This document shows, piece after piece, positions 37,701 through 45,316 of a stretch of DNA of 64,000 bases (its first letter is position 1; every line of letters begins with the position of its first letter). The notes beneath the pieces were generated by a model. That model was not told where the DNA came from. It ran no database searches and was given only the letters and a program-made list of their open reading frames with translations. The stretch is from Aptenodytes patagonicus (lineage: Eukaryota; Chordata; Aves; Sphenisciformes; Spheniscidae). A program made the translations under genes and the position numbers. Location of the stretch: assembly GCF_965638725.1 (NCBI RefSeq), contig NC_134963.1, forward strand, positions 8,687,501-8,751,500, written 5' to 3'.

Positions 37701-40700
37701 GATATCCGTTATCCAGTTTGCACTCCTGGTGCACATCAGGATTAGCTCCATGGAAGTCAGTGTTGAAGTAGGGGGAGGGAGGAAGGCCATGTTTGTGGCA
37801 CTGAGGAGCTGTGAAACAGGTCAGTGGGCTTATTGACTCCCTCCTTCCATCAGCTGCTCAGCACAGAGGAAGCCTAGGCCGCCGCCTGTGGGCAGGAGGA
37901 GCGGGGTGACTCTAGGACTGGCTGTGAAGGAGCCTGCAGGGCTCGAGGCAGCTTTGGTACACTGTGCCGTCGTGGGACAGAGCTGGGCCCCAGCACCCAG
38001 CTCCATGGGACTGGCTTATAGCAGTGCAGTGAGGAGTTAGATCCACAGCCCAAACCAAAGGGTGTGGAGGGAAAAGCCTGTTAAAGGAAAGGCAGTCCTG
38101 GGAACAGAGTCCCATGGAGTGTTTCCATGTGGGGTTTTGTCCTTGGAGGAGAACAGCCCGGCATGGCAGAGCAAGTGGTGCTGGGTTATCTGACCTCGTG
38201 CTGCTGCACCGGAGGCAAATGGAGGCCAAGCCGAAAAGGGCCCGGTAGGTGCAGCACTGGAGATTTCATCTGGTTTCCTCTGGGGAGTTTGTGTGGATGC
38301 TTTTGGAAAGAGATGAGCTCAGCCCCAACCATGCAGGCTATGTTGTGTGTGTGTACAGGGAGGGAGAGATGCAGGGAAGGCAAGTCCAAACCAGGGTCTG
38401 TGTGCGAAAGCTGGATGACACAGCTCTCGCTGGGGGTGAGCAGAGGTAGGGCTGCACGGCTGGCATTGCTGAAGCCCCTTGAATCATTCCCATCCCCACA
38501 GCATCTCCACTGTGGTTCTTGTTTTGCATTCACGTCTGCCTGTTCTGGGAACATGCACTGGGAGGGGAGCTGGCAGAGTTAATACATGCAAAGGTTCACC
38601 CTTTTCCCAGCTTAACCTGAAATTTCCTGTTACAAAATGCTTCCATGGTAATGGAGGAAAACTGTCGCCCTTCCTCTCTCCATCAGAGCCCTGCCCAGCA
38701 AGCACCCACAATACTGGGGTGGAGACAACTCCTGCTGCTGTTCTGAAAGTGCCTGTTTTCTTAAAACCCTATTGTTTGTGTGTGATGTCATTGCTCTATA
38801 CATCCCGACTTGCGTGCAGAGTGAGCAGCCGCAGGCTCCTGCGCTATGATAAGCCTGGCACAGAGGTGGCTCAGATAACAGGGAGGACTCACTCTTTAGT
38901 GAAGACTCATTGCTCAGAGGGAATCCACGAGGCAGAGCACTGAACTGGTCGCTGCAAAGCCCGATGCTTCCCTCTGCGCTTCAGCTGGAAGCCAGAAAAG
39001 GGTGCTGTTGACTTTTAGAGGGGCTGCCTCGACTGAGTCTGGCTTGAAACATCAGTATTTGTCCTTTAAGAAAAGGAAAAAACATTAATATGCTTGGAGG
39101 GATTGTTTTATAGCCTGTGACTTCATCGTTTATGTAAACTAAGATGGGGTGAGCCTCATTGCTGCCAAATTAGGACAGAGTTTTGTAGAAATTTGCACTC
39201 CAGGGAGACAGCGTGACCTCTCTGAAGGCCAGAAGAAAGCAGTTCCTTTCAGACCCAAACATACAGCGCTTGAACAACTGGATTAGCCTGGGACTTTGTT
39301 TTTTGTCATCTTCTCCAACAGTAAATGTCAGTGGCAGGCTGAGGCAGGGTGCTGCGCTGTGACAAATCTGCACGGCAGAGTTGATGTGACATGAACGTCT
39401 TTCATGGGTCAAATATAAGAATTTATTGGATGCATTTTCTGCTTGTTCTTTACATGCAGATGTACCCACCTCTGATAGCGTGGCTTGAGCCTCCCCCTGC
39501 TCCAGACACCCTGCTCTTTGCCTTTTCACTGGCCTTTTCCCTCTCTCTTGCAGTCTTCGCAAAGCTGCAGCTCTGGCCGACAGAATCACGCCCGGCTGCA
39601 GAGCGACTCCAGCTCCAGCACGCAGGTGAGTGGCAGCGCTTTGTCCCCTCTTGCTTGTTCAGACACCAGCCACCCAACAGCATACGTCTCTCTGCCCTGG
39701 CTTGGGTTGATCGCTAGTCAATAACCATAATGATTTCTGGCAAACAGAAGTGGTAGTTGGAGGAGGTAAATGACTCACAAACCTGCCTCCGGACCCACTA
39801 TGGTCAGAACTGCGCACTGCTTGGCGGTGTTTAATATTCACCAGCCTGCCGTGCCCAGGCTTGAAGGACCAACCCCCATGTGGCCTTCACACTTGAGGGC
39901 CCTTGGCCGCTCCGTATGTTAGTAACCATGTGTTTAACCAACCTGTTTAAATGACATTCTGCCCAATATATTACACTGAGTAAAGGACTACTGCCCGTAG
40001 TCCTTTGGAGCAGCGACTGTGGGCTCCGAGTTGTGCAAATGACCAAGCACTGACCTGCCAAATCCAGGCAGGGGAACCTAAAGGCTGAGGACTGTGCCCG
40101 GAAATTCCTCCAAGAGTCCGGTTAAAGTAGGACAGGGAGCTAGATGCTCAGGCTGAAGTTGTCTCTCGCTATAGCGAAGATGTGGAGCCACAGCCAGGCA
40201 CAGCACTAGTAAGCTAAAATGCCCTCAAGTCCTCTGAGCTTTCTTCCACTGGTTGCTTGTACGAGCCCTGCACATACAGAGCAGATCCTCCTCCCTCCCC
40301 ACTGTTGGGAACATGGGCATTATGTCCCCAAGAGCTGCATTCAGTAGTTTAACTCTGCAGCTCTTGGGGACATAATGCCTATGTTCCCAACAGTTTGCTG
40401 AATGCAGGGGGTTTGCTCGCTCTCACGTGGCTCTCTGCTCGTGCTTTGCAGGTGTTTGAATCTGTTGATGAAGTGGAACAGACTGAAGCAGATGCTCACC
40501 TGGAAGATGGCAAACAAAGCAAGATCCCCAACGGGACGGTTCCCAACGGCATGTGTTCCCCTGATTCTGGCCACCCCTCTTCCCAGAACTTCTCCATCGC
40601 ATCAGGATTCTCGGAGCGCAGCTTCAGCAATGAGGAAGGTGCCCTGGAAACCAACAAATCCTCAGCCAGCTCTCAGGTAAAGGCTGGTGGGTCCGACGTG

Positions 40701-43700
40701 CCAGGCCCACAGGACTCAGATGGTGCCCGGCAGCAGGAGAAGCTGCAGGGCCAAGACAGCCTGGAAGGTGACTTTCCCACTGGTGGAAGCGTGGACTTTG
40801 TTTCCATGGATGAGAGCTCAGCAGGGGTCCTGCGTGATCGTGACGCTGTAGCCCTGACTGTGGTAGAGAGCTGGGCAGACAGCGAAGCTGAAAAGCAAAG
40901 CTTGGTGGAGAGTGAAGATAACCTCTCTGAGGAGCCGGAGATGGAGAGTTTGTACCCGCAGCTGGATTCTCTGGCTGTAGGTGATCTGGCCAACAGTGAA
41001 ACGTCTGCTGTCTCCTCGACAGGTGTCACCTACTCTGTAAGTATGGACTTGTTCACTGAGTGGGTTTCTTCTTGGGTATCCCACTATTTACCTGCATTTG
41101 CCCTGTGCTAATCCTGCGGTTGTGTGTACAGGGGCGCTCCACCTTCCACCCAAACTCTGCCCTGTCGCTCCTTTGCCCTTGCAACTTTCTTTTTGGTTTT
41201 TATTTGAAAACAAATCAACTTTGCTTTTGTTTTGGGCAGCCAGAGCTACTGGACATGTACACAGTGAACCTGCACCGCATTGAGAAGGATGTGCAGCGGT
41301 GCGACCGCAACTACTGGTACTTCACCCCTGCCAACCTGGAGAAACTCCGCAACATCATGTGCAGGTGGGAGCTGCGGGGGTCAGGGTGGGGGCCTGCCAG
41401 CCCTCCTGCGACGGTGGCTGGTTTCCCTGAATTCACCTTGAGGCTGGAGCCTCAAACTTTGTTCTGGTGACTGAGTTTTGCCTCCTTGACTTCCTCCCTC
41501 AAATCCCCTCATCATCCTAGAACTGGGGCCACAGCTCCAAGAACCTCACGGTTACCAGACCGAGGAGTCCAGCCGTCCTGCCTTGTGCTGCTCTGCCCCG
41601 TGACTGCCGCGTGTCTGGGTTGTTGGCCAAAGCAGAGGGCTCCCTGGGGCTGCCCATGCATGCTGCCTCGTGCTGTCAACCCAGTGCAGCCCACCTGCTC
41701 TCTGGAATATGCCTGGAAAATGTTTTAATGAGGCTCAGCCCGCAGAGCTGTGGTGCTAATGAGGAGTGCCTGAAGTGACCGAGTGGTTAGTGCCTACCCA
41801 AGAACCCAGGAGACAGCAATACCTGGGTGCGTTTCTGATTCTCTTTGCTTAGTCCCTGTGACTAAGAGGTTGCTGTGTGACATTCACCGACTCAGACCAG
41901 CTCCAGCTCAGCAGCTGCAGCTTCTTCAGGGGCAGCGAAGGCTAAAATATTATTACTCATCTTGCAAATATAAGGAGAAGCTGCTATGTCATTAGAGCTG
42001 TCACTTTATCTGACAGCCAGAGTTGGAGATCTCTGCTGAGATTAGACCTACAATACAGCAGATTTTGGAAAACTAATGGGCAGGATGGAAAAGATTGTTT
42101 CCTTGTGCCAGCAGTGGATCCGAGTCCTTTCTGAACACATTTTGACTTGCTACCAAATATGGGAAGATATCTCTGCAGGGCTGGTTGCTTCCTGGGACAC
42201 TGGGTCCAGGGAGGCGAAGCAGGCAATGTCATGCAGAGAGAGCCAAGAGGATGAATCGAGGGGGAAGGGAGAGAATGAGAGATAAATTAACAAACTCTGT
42301 CAGGCTCTGCCCTTTGACCAACCACCCCACCTTGCTGTGCTTTTTGATTTCACTTTTCCCTGCACTGATTTCTATGCAATGGCTGTGGCACAGCCCCGGA
42401 TCAACACCCTGCAATGGCCGTGACCATTGCAGGGTGTTGATCCGGGGCTGTGCCACGCATGGCTTACCTGAAAGTCACCACGGGAACTTAATCATTTACA
42501 GGCTGGCTGTAGAGGAACGGAGCACAGGCGTAACAGAATAAACAGGTCTGATTTGCCCTGCCTGCTGCCGTGCGTTGGTGGCAGCATGTAGGAAATGCTA
42601 GCATCCCAGGAATGGAGGCAGGGCACGGGCAAGTGAGGTGGCAGGCTGTGGCACTCATGCGTGGCACAGGAGGGGCTCACGGGCCACCTTTTCTGCTCTC
42701 TCACACAGCTACATCTGGCAGCACATTGAGATTGGCTACGTGCAGGGGATGTGTGACCTGCTAGCCCCTCTCCTGGTCATCCTGGATGACGGTGAGTGGG
42801 TAGCTCTGCTCCACTGTCCCCATACCTTTGTGGGAGTGCGTGGGGGGATCTGCTGGGCTGGTGGTGGCCTTTTGCAGTGGGAGGGTCCCGTGCTCGGAGG
42901 TGTGGAGCAGCTTGTGGCAGGATCCCGTTTGTCCTTGATGCTGTCTGACTCCCAGGAGCCCAACCTGGGGACAGCATGTACCTTTTGCAGTGTGAGGTGT
43001 GTTTCCGAGGCCAGTCCCTGCTGCGCAGCCCTGGCTCTGTGTGTGTGGAGCGGGAAGGGATATTCCTGCTGCGAGTGGATGGCAGGGTGTGGTGACATGG
43101 GTGCAGATGCAGCAGTGTCTGTGCAGCGGAGCAGTAACTGTCTCTCTTCCCTGCGCAGAGGCTCTGGCTTTCAGCTGTTTCACGGAGCTTATGAAGAGGA
43201 TGAATCAGAACTTCCCCCACGGGGGAGCCATGGACACCCACTTTGCCAACATGAGATCTCTGATCCAGGTAGGGGGGTCCTGGCACAGGGTCGGCAGCCT
43301 CTCAAACCAGAGGGGGAAAGCTGTTCTTGGGACGGGGGTCTCAGGGGGGCTGAGAGGAGCTTTCAGTGGCAGGAAGCAGGAGGGAGAGCAGGGGGCTGTA
43401 AAAAGAGCCTGGGAGTGACACGTGCCAGGATTGCAAAGGAGGGAGAAGCTGGGTGGAAGATGGTGTGGTAGGAGAGCAGTGGGAATGGAGGAAGGCAGGC
43501 AGAGGAACAGCTGGTGCCTCTGGTGTGCACTGATGAGTTTCCTTTTGCTTTTCTTGGCAGATTCTGGACTCTGAGCTCTTCGAGCTGATGCACCAGAATG
43601 GTGATTACACTCATTTCTACTTCTGCTACCGATGGTTTCTTCTGGACTTCAAGAGAGGTGTGTGCTGGGAGGGAGGCAGTTGAGACCAGCAAATGGGGAG

Positions 43701-44865
43701 GGAAGGCAAGGTCTGCCATGCTTCCGTGCTTCTCAATACACTCTGCAACTTGAGTTGTCTGAACTTAACTTTTTACCATGTGTTCCTGTTTTGCTTTTCC
43801 CTGGTAGATTTGTGGCTGACTTTTCTGTCTAGATACAGAACCTGTTGTTCCAGAGCTGCTGGTGAGCCTCCACTGGGTTTGTGTCCTGAAGCCTGTGCCA
43901 CCTGCTGCAGGCCAGAATATTTGTCTCTATAGATGACTGAGTTATTGCTTCCAATTGGAACAGGTTCCTGTGGGAAGAAACCACCCAGCGTGTCTTCCCA
44001 GTGCTGCTGTGAACTCTGTGAGTCAGGATGATTCTAAACCCGTGGCTGGTGTAGTAACTGCTGGGCTTTTTCCTCTGCTAACAGAGCTGGTGTATGATGA
44101 CGTGTTCGCCGTCTGGGAGACCATCTGGGCAGCTGCACACGTTTCCTCTGCGCACTATGTGCTCTTCATAGCCCTGGCTTTGGTGGAAATGTACCGGGAC
44201 ATAATCTTGGAGAACAACATGGATTTTACAGACATCATCAAGTTTTTCAACGGTACAGCTTGTGTTCTGTTGGGCTGAATTTGTGGCAGCTGCTCAGATG
44301 TAGGCAGCACGTGTCTGTCTGACTATAGACAGTCATATCTGGGCTATACTGGTAAATGTTTAAACAAACAGAGTAGTGTATGGTTGTGCGATGCTGATAC
44401 TTGGAACACGATGGTAGAGTTGAACTTGACTGCCCTTGAACAGTCAGGCTCTGAGGGGGTCCTGGTGGTGCCTGGGGGAAGCCACCCTGCCATCCTTGGC
44501 AACAGCCCACCTTGCCATGCTTGAAGGGAGCTGTGAGCGTAGGTTGTGCTTCCTGCTGGCTGTAATCATCCCGAGATGAGTTGGGTAATGACGGCTCTTC
44601 AGAGTCAGGTGTCTCTGCAAGGGATGGTGCTTGGGGACTTGGGCAGGAATTTGCAGCTTCAGCTCCCGCCTGGAGCTCGGCTGCGAAGCAGAGAGCTGTG
44701 AGGCTGGGGGGACTCCTCGAGACGCCGGGCTGCGCGGGTCTAGCCTCTTTGTGGGTTCCTTCTGTCTGTGTTCCAGAAATGGCTGAGCGGCACAACACCA
44801 AGCAGATCCTGAAGCTGGCTCGGGACCTTGTCTATAAAGTCCAGACTCTGATCGAGAACAAATGA
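1699..44865 (+). CDS. SGSM1: SGSM1, RUN and TBC domain Rab GTPase-activating protein (25 coding exons)
   Basis: The joined exons encode 1092 residues, near the usual length of about 1090-1150. Order of domains: short N-terminus, RUN domain (about 36-190), PH-like Rab-binding region (about 250-425), Ser/Cys-rich linker, then a TBC domain from about 555 to 1065 split by a long acidic insert (about 650-870). The TBC catalytic residues are intact: IxxDxxR at I883-D886-R889 and YxQ at Y921-Q923. SGSM1 rather than SGSM2 is indicated by the [15 protein letters not shown] start, the exon 18 segment [11 protein letters not shown] and the [11 protein letters not shown] linker. Known for the family: cytosolic/endomembrane proteins. 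SGSM1 (RUTBC2) binds Rab9A through its N-terminal half and stimulates GTP hydrolysis by Rab36-type Rabs. It is expressed strongly in neurons. All introns are GT-AG. No frameshift or premature stop was found, so the gene appears functional. Confidence 0.95.
1718..1807 (+). other. SGSM1: SGSM1 intron 1, 90-nt GC-rich mini-intron
   Basis: This very short, extremely GC-rich intron has many GGG tracts. It starts GTAGGG and ends with a pyrimidine stretch and CCCACAG. Its length is a multiple of three and it contains no in-frame stop, so an unspliced message would still be read through into exon 2. Confidence 0.75.
1808..1851 (+). CDS. SGSM1: SGSM1 coding exon 2
   Basis: 44 nt, residues 7-21, reading [15 protein letters not shown], a signature of the SGSM1 N-terminus. 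The acceptor is CCCACAG and the donor GAG|GTGGGT, leaving phase 0. Confidence 0.93.
4196..4218. repeat. poly-C tract, 23 bases
   Basis: An uninterrupted run of 23 C in intron 2, preceded by a C/T-rich stretch. On the complementary strand it is a G23 run able to form quadruplex structures. Its exact length in the source genome is uncertain because such runs are hard to sequence. Confidence 0.85.
6760..6817. promoter_or_regulatory. cluster of three CACGTG E-boxes in intron 2
   Basis: CACGTG occurs at 6760-6765, 6803-6808 and 6812-6817. The last two form a palindrome, CCACGTG-TGT-CACGTGG. CACGTG is the canonical site for USF, MYC/MAX, TFEB-type and CLOCK/BMAL1 bHLH factors. Whether it is used here is unknown. 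Confidence 0.45.
14690..15130. promoter_or_regulatory. candidate intronic enhancer upstream of exon 3
   Basis: A CpG-poor, AT-rich block 240-680 bp before exon 3. It carries a perfect octamer ATGCAAAT (14867-14874) inside the small palindrome TGCTAT-GCAA-ATAGCA. It also has a homeodomain-like TTGATTAATTGCA (around 14780) and other TAATT-type motifs. The composition resembles conserved vertebrate non-coding elements, but conservation cannot be tested here. Confidence 0.3.
15373..15448 (+). CDS. SGSM1: SGSM1 coding exon 3
   Basis: 76 nt, residues 22-46, containing [19 protein letters not shown], a near-invariant SGSM family block that leads into the RUN domain. The acceptor is CTCAACAG; the donor is G|GTGAGT, leaving phase 1. 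Confidence 0.95.
15449..24533 (+). other. SGSM1: SGSM1 intron 3 (9.1 kb)
   Basis: No coding exon, RNA gene or recognisable transposon end seen. Open frames here are short, overlap on both strands and look random. There is a local 16-bp direct repeat (gtgtggagcaggagag) near 16140 and 16182, and a 14-bp one near 19821-19850. Confidence 0.75.
24534..24696 (+). CDS. SGSM1: SGSM1 coding exon 4 (RUN domain)
   Basis: 163 nt, residues 47-100, carrying [16 protein letters not shown] and the helix [13 protein letters not shown]. This is the first half of the RUN domain, a helical module that contacts small GTPases. Acceptor TTGTTGCAG, donor GC|GTAAGG, phase 2. Confidence 0.95.
25527..25679 (+). CDS. 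SGSM1: SGSM1 coding exon 5 (RUN domain)
   Basis: 153 nt, residues 101-151. It includes the basic proline-containing linker [13 protein letters not shown] and the strong RUN helix [17 protein letters not shown]. Donor AG|GTGAGT splits a serine codon. Confidence 0.95.
26245..26312 (+). CDS. SGSM1: SGSM1 coding exon 6 (RUN domain)
   Basis: 68 nt, residues 152-174, reading [15 protein letters not shown] followed by PILASLL. It continues the RUN fold. Acceptor TTTTTTCTAG, donor G|GTAACA. Confidence 0.95.
26869..27014 (+). CDS. SGSM1: SGSM1 coding exon 7 (end of RUN domain)
   Basis: 146 nt, residues 175-223, with [17 protein letters not shown], which closes the RUN domain, then a polar stretch ending [10 protein letters not shown]. 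Acceptor ACGTGCAG, donor TGC|GTGAGT, phase 0. Confidence 0.95.
27526..27657 (+). CDS. SGSM1: SGSM1 coding exon 8
   Basis: 132 nt, residues 224-267. It starts [12 protein letters not shown], a basic-serine motif typical of a kinase or 14-3-3 site, and runs into [10 protein letters not shown] and [12 protein letters not shown] at the start of the PH-like region. The acceptor at 27525 was chosen because it joins PALC directly to IQKRH as in the human protein. An upstream in-frame acceptor exists at 27510. Confidence 0.92.
28248..28372 (+). CDS. SGSM1: SGSM1 coding exon 9 (PH-like region)
   Basis: 125 nt, residues 268-308, with [13 protein letters not shown] and [10 protein letters not shown], the first strands of the PH-like Rab-binding fold. 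Acceptor TCTCAAG (AAG type), donor AG|GTGACT, phase 2. Confidence 0.95.
28373..30367 (+). other. SGSM1: SGSM1 intron 9 (2.0 kb)
   Basis: No coding exon, repeat family or RNA gene recognised. The short open frames show no family resemblance. There is a T-rich stretch near 29200-29250. Confidence 0.7.
30368..30435 (+). CDS. SGSM1: SGSM1 coding exon 10 (PH-like region)
   Basis: 68 nt, residues 309-331, reading [17 protein letters not shown] then HCHQQ, a core part of the PH-like fold. Acceptor GTTCCAG, donor G|GTAAGG. Confidence 0.95.
30873..31036 (+). CDS. SGSM1: SGSM1 coding exon 11 (PH-like region)
   Basis: 164 nt, residues 332-386, with [17 protein letters not shown] and [16 protein letters not shown], the end of the PH-like Rab-binding region. 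The acceptor is a tandem TAGTAG. The first AG is used here (VDSGG). The second would drop one valine. Confidence 0.93.
31568..31697 (+). CDS. SGSM1: SGSM1 coding exon 12
   Basis: 130 nt, residues 387-429. It holds the basic motif [18 protein letters not shown], an acidic patch, then [10 protein letters not shown] and QSEF. Acceptor CACCTAG, donor G|GTGAGT, phase 1. Confidence 0.94.
31698..34573 (+). other. SGSM1: SGSM1 intron 12 (2.9 kb) with CR1 insertion
   Basis: It contains the CR1 copy at 31857-32303. The rest is A/T-moderate intronic DNA with no recognised exon. In the human gene an alternative exon adding about 55-60 residues is placed here, as I recall it. I found no open, splice-bounded counterpart in this intron. 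Confidence 0.65.
31857..32303 (+). mobile_element. CR1 non-LTR retrotransposon, 5'-truncated 3' end
   Basis: The segment matches the typical 3' end of avian CR1 LINEs. It begins with a GGTCTGGAGAACAAGTCTTA-type stretch. It then encodes the reverse-transcriptase C-terminus, still open from about 32055 ([28 protein letters not shown]) to a stop at 32206-32208. It ends with a short UTR and a tail of ATTCTATG-type octamers (32274-32303). Only about 450 bp are present, so it is 5' truncated and cannot move by itself. An 11-nt tandem duplication at 31925-31946 breaks the frame upstream. It lies in sense orientation in intron 12. Confidence 0.93.
34574..34712 (+). CDS. SGSM1: SGSM1 coding exon 13 (linker)
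   Basis: 139 nt, residues 430-475. It starts [11 protein letters not shown] and carries the Ser/Cys-rich run [17 protein letters not shown], probably disordered. Acceptor CTCTTACAG, donor AG|GTATGA, phase 2. Confidence 0.93.
35098..35162 (+). CDS. SGSM1: SGSM1 coding exon 14
   Basis: 65 nt, residues 476-497, reading [19 protein letters not shown], a helical block found in both SGSM paralogs just before the TBC domain. Acceptor TTGGCAG, donor T|GTGAGT. Confidence 0.94.
35559..35704 (+). CDS. SGSM1: SGSM1 coding exon 15
   Basis: 146 nt, residues 498-546, with [18 protein letters not shown] and [11 protein letters not shown]. This is a conserved helical segment that precedes the TBC fold. Donor ACG|GTAGGG, phase 0. 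Confidence 0.95.
36346..36474 (+). CDS. SGSM1: SGSM1 coding exon 16 (TBC domain start)
   Basis: 129 nt, residues 547-589, with [20 protein letters not shown], the first TBC motif (R-x-x-x-W-x-x-L-L-G). The donor that keeps the frame is GAG|GTTGGT, a weak match. A better-looking GTATGG four bases downstream would shift the frame. Confidence 0.93.
36965..37147 (+). CDS. SGSM1: SGSM1 coding exon 17
   Basis: 183 nt, residues 590-650, reading [18 protein letters not shown], a basic helix, followed by [11 protein letters not shown] and RDSTISNE. It begins the insert that splits the TBC domain in this family. Acceptor GCTGCAG, donor GAG|GTGAGG. Confidence 0.95.
37148..39553 (+). other. SGSM1: SGSM1 intron 17 (2.4 kb)
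   Basis: No exon, transposon end or RNA gene recognised. The open frames are short and unlike known families. A short GT repeat lies near 38345. Confidence 0.7.
39554..39625 (+). CDS. SGSM1: SGSM1 coding exon 18 (symmetric Ser-rich exon)
   Basis: 72 nt, residues 651-674, reading [11 protein letters not shown] then a serine tract ending STQ. Both borders are phase 0, so the exon can be skipped without changing the frame. SGSM2, as I recall its sequence, has no equivalent and joins the flanking blocks directly. Acceptor TCTCTTGCAG, donor CAG|GTGAGT. Confidence 0.93.
40302..40393. repeat. inverted repeat, 38-bp arms, in intron 18
   Basis: Left arm 40302-40339 and right arm 40356-40393 are reverse complements over 38 bp with one mismatch, which would be a G-U pair in the sense RNA. 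The loop is 16 nt. The right arm ends 58 nt before exon 19. The segment CTGCATTCAG (40334-40343) is also complementary to CTGAATGCAG (40398-40407), giving an alternative pairing. Confidence 0.95.
40452..41036 (+). CDS. SGSM1: SGSM1 coding exon 19 (long acidic insert)
   Basis: 585 nt, residues 675-869, by far the largest exon. It starts [14 protein letters not shown] and ends [14 protein letters not shown]...VSSTGVTYS. It is rich in Glu, Asp, Ser and Gly and is probably a disordered loop inside the TBC domain. Both borders are phase 0. An internal CAG|GTAAAG at 40676/40677 is also phase 0. The sequence on either side of it aligns with the human protein, so I read the exon through. Confidence 0.93.
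41240..41364 (+). CDS. SGSM1: SGSM1 coding exon 20 (TBC arginine finger)
   Basis: 125 nt, residues 870-910, with [19 protein letters not shown]. It contains the TBC IxxDxxR motif (I883, D886, R889). R889 is the expected catalytic arginine finger that inserts into the Rab nucleotide pocket. Acceptor TTTGGGCAG, donor AG|GTGGGA. Confidence 0.96.
41365..42708 (+). other. SGSM1: SGSM1 intron 20 (1.3 kb)
   Basis: It carries the perfect hairpin at 42385-42456. No exon, transposon end or RNA gene was recognised elsewhere in it. Confidence 0.75.
42385..42456. repeat. perfect inverted repeat, 33-bp arms, in intron 20
   Basis: Arms 42385-42417 and 42424-42456 are exact reverse complements, separated by only 6 nt. 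GCAATGG occurs just outside the left arm (42376-42382) and again at the inner end of the left arm (42411-42417). That is a short homology of the kind used in template switching. The transcript would fold into a very stable hairpin. Confidence 0.97.
42709..42791 (+). CDS. SGSM1: SGSM1 coding exon 21 (TBC glutamine finger)
   Basis: 83 nt, residues 911-938, reading [19 protein letters not shown]. It holds the TBC YxQ motif (Y921-V922-Q923). Q923 is the expected glutamine finger that replaces the Rab switch-II glutamine. Acceptor TCACACAG, donor G|GTGAGT. Confidence 0.96.
43159..43268 (+). CDS. SGSM1: SGSM1 coding exon 22 (TBC domain)
   Basis: 110 nt, residues 939-975, with [18 protein letters not shown] and NMRSLIQ, a conserved TBC helix pair. 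Acceptor CTGCGCAG, donor CAG|GTAGGG, phase 0. Confidence 0.96.
43561..43657 (+). CDS. SGSM1: SGSM1 coding exon 23 (TBC domain)
   Basis: 97 nt, residues 976-1007, reading [19 protein letters not shown] then [11 protein letters not shown], the strongly conserved C-terminal TBC motif (F-x-x-R-W-x-L-L). Donor G|GTGTGT. Confidence 0.96.
44085..44252 (+). CDS. SGSM1: SGSM1 coding exon 24 (TBC domain end)
   Basis: 168 nt, residues 1008-1063, with [14 protein letters not shown] and [13 protein letters not shown], closing the TBC fold. Acceptor CTGCTAACAG, donor G|GTACAG. Confidence 0.96.
44777..44865 (+). CDS. SGSM1: SGSM1 last coding exon (25) and stop
   Basis: 89 coding nt, residues 1064-1092, with [19 protein letters not shown] and the C-terminus TLIENK, identical to the end expected for SGSM proteins. 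TGA stop at 44863-44865. Acceptor GTGTTCCAG. Confidence 0.96.
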
Positions 44866-45310
44866 AGGACATGGGGAAGACGAGGCATCCAGACAAAGAG
44901 CCGGGACTCCCCTTCAATGCTTCCTCCCCTTCTCCTTTTTCTCGAAGTGCCACACCTGTGGAAATAAGGTAGTTGGACGCATGCCGCTGTCTAAACTGGA
45001 AGTACCCTTAGCTCTCCAAGTGCTGTGTTCAGTGTTAGGTCCAGGGGCCCGGCTCAGATCTTCGCAGCCTTCTTCAGTGACTTAACCAAAGATCTGTACA
45101 GTTGCATTTTATTGCTAAGGACTTGCTTTGGAAGCAGCACCCAGGCAGTCACTTCCTTGCCTTGCTACAGCAGAAGGGCAGCACGTGTGGTTACCACCAC
45201 AACTGCCGAGGCAGTTGCCAGCATCCCAGGTCGGAGCTTGGGGTCTGGGAGAGCAGCGCTGCCAGCCCTCCTCGGGGCCGACTCGGGCTCGACAGCCTTT
45301 GTTGCAAGGA

Positions 45311-45316
45311 AATAAA
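45311..45316 (+). terminator. SGSM1: proximal poly(A) signal AATAAA
   Basis: A canonical hexamer 446 nt after the stop codon, followed within 30 nt by T- and GT-containing sequence. It would give a short-UTR isoform. Confidence 0.4.

Noticed and set aside
40302..40393. Annotating the hairpin as a microRNA gene
   Set aside because: The arms are too perfectly paired, no known microRNA seed family is recognised, and there is no expression evidence. Kept as an inverted repeat.
40677..41022. Internal intron (exitron) within exon 19
   Set aside because: Its length of 346 nt is not a multiple of three and the acceptor region lacks a good pyrimidine tract. Only the alternative donor is kept as a finding.
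42638..43471. 277-codon plus-strand open frame spanning exons 21-22
   Set aside because: It reads intron DNA and exon DNA together. The true exons 21 and 22 are read in the frames that give GYVQGM and MKRMNQNF.
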